This document shows, piece by piece, positions 57,366 through 64,000 of a stretch of 64,000 nucleotides of DNA (its first letter is position 1; every line of letters starts with the position of its first letter). The notes under the pieces are model-generated. The model made no database searches. It worked only from the letters and a program-made list of their open reading frames with translations, and had not been told where the DNA came from. Made by a program: the position numbers and the translations under genes. Source of the DNA: Echinometra lucunter (taxonomy: Eukaryota > Echinodermata > Echinoidea > Camarodonta > Echinometridae); NCBI GenBank assembly GCA_029962745.1, contig CM057162.1, positions 16,105,817 through 16,169,816 of the forward strand, given 5' to 3'.

Positions 57366-57421
57366 TGCACGCGTATGGTTTTGGCATGCGTTTTGGCGGG
57401 AACGGCCAACCATACATACAT

Positions 57422-58413
57422 GTACATGTAGTACAGCTGATGCCCCCATGGCATGTGTGTTAGAATCAGCTGGAATCAGTGGCAGTTTCACATGTCAACA
57501 AAGCTTTCCTTGCTAAACAATGCTATACAGGCACATGCACAGTGGAGCGCTTTCAAGAAGCTGCATATATGGATCTCTTTTCTGGCAGTGGTGCCATACT
57601 TGCCAACTCAAATGTTTTTAGGCGGTAAACTGCTGCTTTTCATGGAATTAAAAGCAACAGTGAACTGACCCTTATTATGATGTATTTACAACAGCGCCAA
57701 CTTACGGCTACTCAAAACCAGAGACTCTTAGAAACATTATATCCTTTGTGGTTTCTCGTGAATTTCCTTAGTATGAATACATACATTTTAACAGATGTTA
57801 CACAAAAAATAAAGCTCTCATTGATCAGAATAGAGCATGCTGGGAGCAAAAAGGGGACAAAATCAGTAGTTTAGGACTGAGAGGGCGCTATTTCAAAATC
57901 CCATACAAGGGTGCCAGTTCGCTCTGGCTTTAACAACCTACTGCACTGTACTAACCCCCCCCCCCAAAAAAAAAAAAAAAAAATAATAATAATAATAATT
58001 TTCCGCTTTTTCATTCTTCAGTGTTGGCAAGTACACGTACAGTGTGGTGCCTGTACAAACCTTTCAGTATGCAACATTGTACAGTATCTGTTAATATGTA
58101 CAGTGCAGTGCCTTGAATAAAAATTCTTGTATCTACATTGTACATGTATGTAGTTGGTGAATCAGTAGAAATGATTCTGCAAAATTGCTTATTTCGCAAA
58201 GTTTGGAAATTGATTTTAAACAAATTATCATTCTGGGTTTTTGACCTATGTACATGTACATGTGTATGTAGTTGTGCTGAGGTCGTGGGAAGGACAAGTC
58301 CATTGTTATTGGGGAAACAATAGGTTTTTCTTAGCTCACACCAGTCATGCATGTGCCTGTTTATTGTTGGGAGGGTCCAGTTATGTAATGAATGGAGATA
58401 ATCTGTATCAGCT
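57422..58413. other. Flank right of the foldback element
   Basis: Holds a C-run/A-run with (AAT)n near 57953-58000 and TACATG runs at 58138-58150 and 58250-58265. No exon recognised. Confidence 0.5.
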
Positions 58414-58913
58414 NNNNNNNNNNNNNNNNNNNNNNNNNNNNNNNNNNNNNNNNNNNNNNNNNNNNNNNNNNNNNNNNNNNNNNNNNNNNNNNNNNNNNNN
58501 NNNNNNNNNNNNNNNNNNNNNNNNNNNNNNNNNNNNNNNNNNNNNNNNNNNNNNNNNNNNNNNNNNNNNNNNNNNNNNNNNNNNNNNNNNNNNNNNNNNN
58601 NNNNNNNNNNNNNNNNNNNNNNNNNNNNNNNNNNNNNNNNNNNNNNNNNNNNNNNNNNNNNNNNNNNNNNNNNNNNNNNNNNNNNNNNNNNNNNNNNNNN
58701 NNNNNNNNNNNNNNNNNNNNNNNNNNNNNNNNNNNNNNNNNNNNNNNNNNNNNNNNNNNNNNNNNNNNNNNNNNNNNNNNNNNNNNNNNNNNNNNNNNNN
58801 NNNNNNNNNNNNNNNNNNNNNNNNNNNNNNNNNNNNNNNNNNNNNNNNNNNNNNNNNNNNNNNNNNNNNNNNNNNNNNNNNNNNNNNNNNNNNNNNNNNN
58901 NNNNNNNNNNNNN
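58414..58913. other. Assembly gap, 500 N
   Basis: Exactly 500 N between contigs C and D. Confidence 0.99.
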
Positions 58914-58961
58914 AGCGCATATCACGTTATTATCTAACGTCTCTATGCGCTTCCAAAGGGC

Positions 58962-59181
58962 TTTGAATATTATTACCCTGGCTTTAGCCCGGCAGCCTTT
59001 TACAGTGCACAAGCATTTCAAGGAATTAATTCCTGCCAGGTACCCATTTACCTCACCTGGGTCGAGTGTGACAAATGTAGATTAATGTCTTACCAAAGTA
59101 CAATAGTGATGCGGCAGGGATTCGAACCGCGTACCTTGTGGTTCAAAGTCCGGACACTTTATCCACTGGACCACAACACCT
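58962..59181 (-). mobile_element. tRNA-derived SINE
   Basis: On the minus strand, box A-like TGGTCCAGTGG (59163-59173) and an exact box B GGTTCGAATCC (59118-59128), a spacing of about 35 bp as in tRNA promoters. Then come a conserved body ACATTAATCTACATTTGTCA, ACTCGACCCAGGTGAGG, AAATGGGTACCTGGCAGG and a tail with CAGGGTAATAATATTCAAAG. The tRNA-like head starts with GGTGTTGTGG. It could be mistaken for a tRNA gene, but the body continues without a cloverleaf 3' half. Confidence 0.85.
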
Positions 59182-59691
59182 CTACACCTCTTTCATTTTT
59201 GCCATTGCTGTTCTAAATCTTTATCAGATTTGATATTTGTGGTATCTGTGTAAATGGGAATAATGAAGATTTTTGTGTGTTTTAATTTAATAAAAAACGA
59301 AAATTGTAGCGCCAGTTTGATGAAATTCTGAACACCGTTTTAACTGTGTTGTAAATACTGTTTTAACTTCTGTTGTAAGTCGGTTGTTGTAAAACAGTGA
59401 TTAATCGGTATTCTGAGTACCGTTTTAGCGGTGTTGTAAGTCATCTAAGCCACACTCACCACAGAAATAATATCAAATAGGAAAAGTTGTTAGAGTTGAG
59501 TCTAAGACGTTTCATCCAATATAGGATTTCTCTCTGGTGCAAAGGAGCGCGAAATTCGTGAAACTTTTAGTCGCATTTTAATGAGCGCATTAATTGGCGT
59601 TTAATTTCTTGCTTTAATTCAACGCCATTGCTGCGGTGGGCAAGCGCGCTGACCGTGATTGGCTCTGTGTACAAAATGAATGTAAGATATG

Positions 59692-60137
59692 AGATATTAT
59701 ACAGATAATGAATGTTTATGAGTGCAATGGACAGAATATTTCATGAGGTGAAAGATGAAATGATCCATTCAACGAGGCTGCGCCTCGTTGAATGGATCAA
59801 TAATTTCATCTTTCACCGAATGAAATATTCTGTCCATTGCACTCATAAACATTCATTATTTGTTTTATATGACACCTAAAAACAGAACAAATCGCAATAA
59901 ATCAATAGCGCTATACGCTAGCGCGCTGTTCGTGGTGCACATTGCAAACGCAAGCGTTTTACGTATGTAGTGTGCCGGGCTCTCGGCCAGCGTGCAATGG
60001 AGCAAATCGTATGGATCCAAAATTGCACGGTAAATGGAGCCACTTTTGCACGATTGATGACGTCATAGTGCAATGGGACAAATGATGCATATCAAACAAC
60101 CAATCAAATGACAGGGATCTATCTAGGTGTCATATAA
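59692..60137. mobile_element. Hairpin MITE, second copy
   Basis: Same structure and largely the same sequence as 18640-19073. Its right end TAGGTGTCATATAA matches its internal TTATATGACACCTA exactly. It abuts a LINE fragment. Confidence 0.75.
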
Positions 60138-60155
60138 GCCCTGATATTGTTCCAT

Positions 60156-60728
60156 TTACGTGACCATGTGTGCTGCAGCGTTTTGGAGCTTTTGGAGTTT
60201 AGAAAACTGGGTGGTGGGTAAATTGTAAAGCAAGGCATTCCCGAAATCAAGTCGTGAAGAAATCAGTGCATGAACTAATTTTTCAGTGGCAGATTTTGAC
60301 AAATATTTTCAGATGAACCCAATGTTGCGGAGCTGATACCTTACAGATCTACAGATGTTGGTTATTTGATTTGACATAGACATTCCACAATCGAACATGA
60401 CCACTAGGTTACGACACGTCTGGGACACATTTATGGTAAATCCCGAAAAAGAGACGGATGACAACTTGACCTTACTAAGTTGAGCCCAAGAACCAAAAAG
60501 AAGGAACTCAGTTTTGGGGGGATTCAATTTTAATGAATGACGATCCAGCCAGGAGTAAATGTCAGATAGACAATTCTCAAGACGGGTGATTGCATTTTTT
60601 GCATCAGCCTGGTTTGGTTTGAAGGAGAGATAGAGTTGGATGTCATCAGCATAGATATAATAATTGATGATTTCTGATTTCGTAATGGCGGAGGCATAAA
60701 GTTCGACCACGCGTGGTCGAAGATTCAT
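60156..60728 (-). mobile_element. LINE reverse-transcriptase fragment (CR1/L2/Jockey-like), inactive
   Basis: A frame starting near 60728 contains the catalytic YADD box (60653-60642, in YYIYADDIQLYLSF). It is followed by RLENCLSDIYSWLDRHSLKL, the KTEFLLFGS box and RNLVVMFDCGMSM, an order typical of CR1/L2/Jockey-clade reverse transcriptases. A TGA at 60311-60309 interrupts it. The same frame then continues with the thumb-like LVHALISSRLDFGNALLYNL up to a TAA at 60158-60156. No upstream fingers domain or endonuclease is visible, so this is a 5'-truncated, dead copy. Its downstream side meets the hairpin MITE. Confidence 0.85.
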
Positions 60729-61291
60729 CTAGTTTTTTTGTGGAAGCATATCCCCCCCCCCCCTAAATTTCATCTATTTCCCGAAACATATCAAAATAAA
60801 TTCACAAATGTAAAATGACATTTACTCTTTTCAGATGTGTAACAGCCGAGGACTTTACGAGATGATGGTTAAAATTCTTGCAGCAAGAATTCTAAAAGAT
60901 TCATAAGATTTTTAAGGGTAGAGGATCTGGATGAAACCTGATTGTTTGCTCATTAACATACACACCTACCAGCAGACAGTTACAGTCTACAGTCTAAATG
61001 CACATGACCTGTTAACCTTAACAAGTTTTGTTTTCATCTTGTGTATCACAGCTTTTTCTCTCCTGGCGATCTCTGTACATTGCTGTATTTCCGCTTCACA
61101 AAATAATGACTGAGAATGCCCTAAGAGAAGAAGATCAGGCAAGTTATCTTACTTTGAGATTATTGCATTACATCTATATATGTTTTTATGCCTCCACCCA
61201 CCACAGTTGTCAATCTATCAGTCCTATACCGTCGCCCTTGCATGTTTTGACTCCTGAATTCTCACTCTCTCCATATATCTAATAGAGAGGT

Positions 61292-62370
61292 CATTCGCGC
61301 ATTTTACAATCCTTGCGCCCTTATTGTGACGTCACTCTAACCCATTGATTCTGAGAGATGGGTCGAAAAAAAGTGGCATCAACCTTGCACTAATCACCTT
61401 TCCCCTCCTATTCAAGGTGATTACAGACTTCTAACAGTTACATTAGTGGTGTATGCAACCTCACTCTCTATAAACCTGTGAATACTGAAGTAAATGTTGG
61501 AACTGTAAATCACCGGCTAGCGTAATTCTGTCTGTAGTCCTGGATAAATGAACCTGGGTGATTGAGTTATGGTCAGGGTTATGACAACATTTTTTCTGGG
61601 CTCTCACTGCTAGTTCTACTAACAAATCCTTCTTCTTCCCTCTGCTTGGATCCGTCGATCATTCAAATATTTATTTATTCAATTATTGTGCCACTCTCTC
61701 TTGAGGCTTCTGCTATCTTGGAAACATTTGTCGACCCACGAGACTGATCTGTATGAAAAAAAATTTCCCCCTTTCTATACAGATTAGTGGCCACGAGTGG
61801 AAAAATAGGCCTTTCATGGTCTGATGGTACAGACATTGGTGGCGCATGCATTATGAAACGCGAGAATTAATGGCTTGAACTGCTCTGAAATGTTGTAACA
61901 ACGACAATGTTAATTACAGTCATGTTAATCGACCTCTTTAAACTGTGACCTAACAACCCAAAAGTGTGATCATTGTCCCCTCACAGGCATTCATATAAAA
62001 CAGCAGTGAGATATGGTGATAGCAAAACAACTAAACTTGGATTTCATGCATTGACTGGAACCGGGTGAGAGCCCAGAAAAAAGTTGTTATAACCCTGACC
62101 ATAACTCAATCAACCAGGTTCATTCATCCAGGACTACGGACAGAATTACGCTAGGCGGTGATTTACAGTTCAAACATTTACTTTGGTATTAGAGTGAGGT
62201 TGCATACACCACTAATGTAACTGTCAGAAGTCTGTAATCACTTCGAATAGGAGGGAAAAGGTGATTAGTGCAAGGTTGATGGCACTTTTTGTCGACCCAT
62301 CTCTCAGAGTCAAAGCGTTAGAGTGATGTCACAATATTAAAGGGCGCAAGGATTGTAAAATGCGCGAATT
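61292..62370. mobile_element. Element with ~315-bp terminal inverted repeats
   Basis: The left arm (61292-61608) and right arm (62058-62370) are inverted copies with scattered differences: CGCGCATTTTACAATCCTTG, GAGATGGGTCGA, CTAATCACCTTT, GGTGGTGATTT-type and CAGGGTTATAACAAC motifs all pair. The ~450-bp centre shows no domain. No target duplication is evident at the outer ends. Confidence 0.75.
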
Positions 62371-62689
62371 GAACTGATGTAAGGCAGAGGCATATAAGAG
62401 ACATGGTTTTTTTCATACTGTTCTTTTACTAGTACTTTTTGGACTGAATTTCATTTCATATAGATTGAATTTGTAATGAAATTTATGATATAGTTCATCC
62501 TTAGCTCCCATTTTTAATTAATAACTGTTTCATTTGTGATCCATAATTTGTTACATTTGTGTTTTGTTGGTTATATACATTATATATGTACAGTTATAGT
62601 ATATTTGTATTGTAATGTCACGTTATTACAGGCTTGATTTTCAGCAATTTTTACATGACTTGTTGTATATTCTGTTCTATTGTTATTGT

Positions 62690-62776
62690 TATAATTATCA
62701 TTACTATTATTATTGTTATTTATTATTATTATTGTTGTTATTACTATTATTATTATTATCATTCCTATTATTATCA

Positions 62777-62807
<31 letters not shown>

Positions 62808-62885
62808 TATTATCATTATTATTATTATCAGTATTATTATTATTATTATTATCATTATTATTATCATTATTAATTTTCTTTTTTT
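62690..62885. repeat. (TTA)n-type microsatellite
   Basis: About 190 bp of TTA triplets with TCA and TTG interruptions, ending in a T-run roughly 45 bp before the exon acceptor at 62929. Confidence 0.9.
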
Positions 62886-62929
62886 TTTTTGGTATCACAG
62901 TGCATAAGTATATCAATTTGTTTTCTCAG

Positions 62930-63100
62930 ATGGAAGGCTGTCCCACAAGGACATATCGAACTATGCTTGATTTGATGCATTTCTGGATGATGTCCATCTA
63001 CATTCATGCTGCACCACCTGATAATAATATGAAGGATCCCCAAATTCTGCTTGTTGGAACATTTAGTAATGATGAAAAATCAAAATCCAACAAAGACAGG
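62930..63100 (+). CDS. Exon of a ROC (Ras-of-complex) GTPase-like protein
   Basis: Acceptor TTTTCTCAG, 57 codons, donor GTAAGT. It encodes MEGCPTRTYRTMLDLMHFWM, then MSIYIHAAPPDNNMKDPQIL and LVGTFSNDEKSKSNKDR. The pattern L..MHFW..SI..HA......P.LLVGT resembles the segment before and through the G4 motif (VGTH.D) of ROCO and related death-domain GTPases, common in echinoderms and lancelets. Here the G4 reads VGTFSND, with Phe for His. It is an internal exon, so its first Met is probably not a start. The function of the whole protein cannot be judged from this piece. Confidence 0.55.
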
Positions 63101-63453
63101 GTAAGTTTTGTCTCAATAACTTTCCAGTGTACATGTAATTAATCAATTTACGCTCACGGTTCTTATTTGGCTTAACAATGGAACTCTTAGAGCGAGATAG
63201 GAAAAAGAGAGATTGTTTTTTTTTTCGAAGTGAAAGCCATATTCACATTAGTAAATTTTAAAACATGACTTCAAGAATATTTCTGGAAGAATAATCCTAA
63301 AACTAATTCATAACACGTATTATTTAAAGTATAAAAACTTTACATTTTTATAGTTTAAATATTTCATTGCATTTTTATATTTTGAGTTACTAATCTGCTA
63401 ATCGAAATTGAAAGATTGTCACAGAAATTATTTCATGCTCTCACTTGGTGCAG

Positions 63454-63555
63454 AACTTATCAATACTACAGGATATGGTCAAAGACAAACCATACAGCAG
63501 CCAAGTCCTTTTTCCTGTTGTAGAAGTTGACAACAAATCTAGCTCAGATGATGAG
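63454..63555 (+). CDS. Next exon of the ROC GTPase-like protein
   Basis: Acceptor GGTGCAG, 34 codons in phase 0, donor GTAAAT. It encodes NLSILQDMVKDKPYSSQVLF, then PVVEVDNKSSSDDE. ROC domains have a following helix and strand of the form '..KPY..H....F.VDNT.S.D.E', which this fits. It continues the frame of the previous exon. The rest of the gene lies beyond the window. Confidence 0.55.
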
Positions 63556-64000
63556 GTAAATATACCACCCAAACCTACAACCTGTATAAAAACATTTGTA
63601 AATCAGTGGTGCAATTGCTATTAATAGCGAATTACTGAATCAAAGGAAGGACACCTCTCCCCTTTCCGTGTTCATCTGAGTTGCTTTGCTGTGTTTTCTT
63701 GGATGGGTATGTGATGACCCCTGCTCATGTATGATCTTCCTTCTTTTATAAATTTTGAAAGTGGGCAAGCAAGCAAAAATTAAGGAATTTTTCTTTAATG
63801 CTTACCGTCTTCTTAATGGAATATGGTTTTTTTTTTTCAAGTATGTACGTGTATGCAAATGGAAATTTATATACCTAGTAATCTGCACCAAAGATTTCAT
63901 CCTTTTTAATAGCTCGCTGATGATGATTCTAGCTATTCACAAATTAGCAAAATTGATTAGTTTTACCATCCTTCGTCTACAATGAATTTCTGGCCCTGCC
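63556..64000. other. Intron after the ROC-like exons
   Basis: AT-rich, T-runs near 63830. No further exon recognised up to the window end. Confidence 0.4.

Larger units (their letters stand above)
48305..57413. mobile_element. Candidate 9.1-kb foldback (TU-like) element
   Basis: The ends are inverted: ATGGTTGGCCGTTCCCGCC at 48305 and its complement ending at 57413. Inside, CAAAACGCATGCCAAAACC and several following sentences of sequence are also mirrored. ACATACAT flanks both sides (48297-48304 and 57414-57421), a candidate 8-bp target duplication. Each arm, reading inward, has a 22-bp array and then a 15-bp array. The order of variant 15-bp units is the same in both arms. Sea urchin TU elements are known for long inverted repeats with an outer domain of 15-bp tandem modules, so this layout is closely similar. 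The interior (about 49626-56158) contains tandem arrays and GC-rich repeats but no transposase I can recognise. It could also be two nested elements. Confidence 0.7.

Noticed and set aside
59100..59181. Possible tRNA gene on the minus strand
   Set aside because: Boxes A and B are good, but the sequence continues into a SINE body without the cloverleaf 3' half or acceptor pairing.
61094..61140. Possible short first exon MTENALREEDQ with a GC donor before the ROC-like exons
   Set aside because: A GCAAGT donor is possible and the phase would fit, but there is no similarity or promoter evidence.
62580..62916. Ile/Asn/Tyr-rich frames on both strands
   Set aside because: Translations of the (TTA)n microsatellite.

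Overview
This window is animal nuclear DNA. It has split exons with GT-AG introns, many short inverted-repeat transposons, tRNA-derived SINEs, a LINE fragment, microsatellites and frequent TACATGTACATG runs. The repeat style, above all a foldback element with 15-bp modular arms resembling the sea urchin TU elements, points to a marine deuterostome, most likely an echinoid. That taxonomic call is inference. Three runs of exactly 500 N (21689-22188, 40556-41055, 58414-58913) divide the window into four contigs, called A, B, C and D here; the fixed gap length suggests placeholder gaps.

Contigs A (1-21688) and B (22189-40555) carry the same minus-strand gene, an AMP deaminase closest to the AMPD2 type. 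Contig A holds nine coding exons, from the start codon at 20361 to the zinc-binding HxH exon cut by the window edge at position 1. Contig B holds eight exons, from the third coding exon (cut by the gap at 40555) through the HxH exon to one further downstream exon at 22347-22409. About 16 kb (1-16145 against 23776-40555) is the same sequence twice, colinear in exons and introns, with scattered substitutions and a few indels. The exon order on the scaffold cannot encode one normal protein. The simplest reading is two haplotypes of one locus placed in tandem by the assembler; a recent true tandem duplication is the alternative.

The long introns hold transposon debris, mostly shared by A and B: two pogo/Tigger-like MITEs, a piggyBac-like MITE with TTAA ends, a foldback array of degenerate GGTCTAAT units, a (GAT)n tract, a GA-rich tract and a roughly 290-bp repeat family. 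One hAT-like MITE with an 8-bp target duplication is present in B and absent at the exact site in A.

Contig C (41056-58413) is gene-poor. It has a plus-strand first coding exon of unknown identity (45312-45489) downstream of an NRF-1-like palindrome, three MITEs with readable target duplications or paired ends, and a candidate 9.1-kb foldback element (48305-57413). The element's arms carry a 22-bp array and a 15-bp array, and its interior holds a tandem array of about 170 bp per unit. No transposase was recognised in it.

Contig D (58914-64000) has a full tRNA-derived SINE, a second copy of a hairpin MITE seen in contig A, a LINE reverse-transcriptase fragment with a nonsense codon, an inverted-repeat element with arms near 315 bp, and two plus-strand exons that resemble the Ras-of-complex GTPase domain of ROCO-like proteins.
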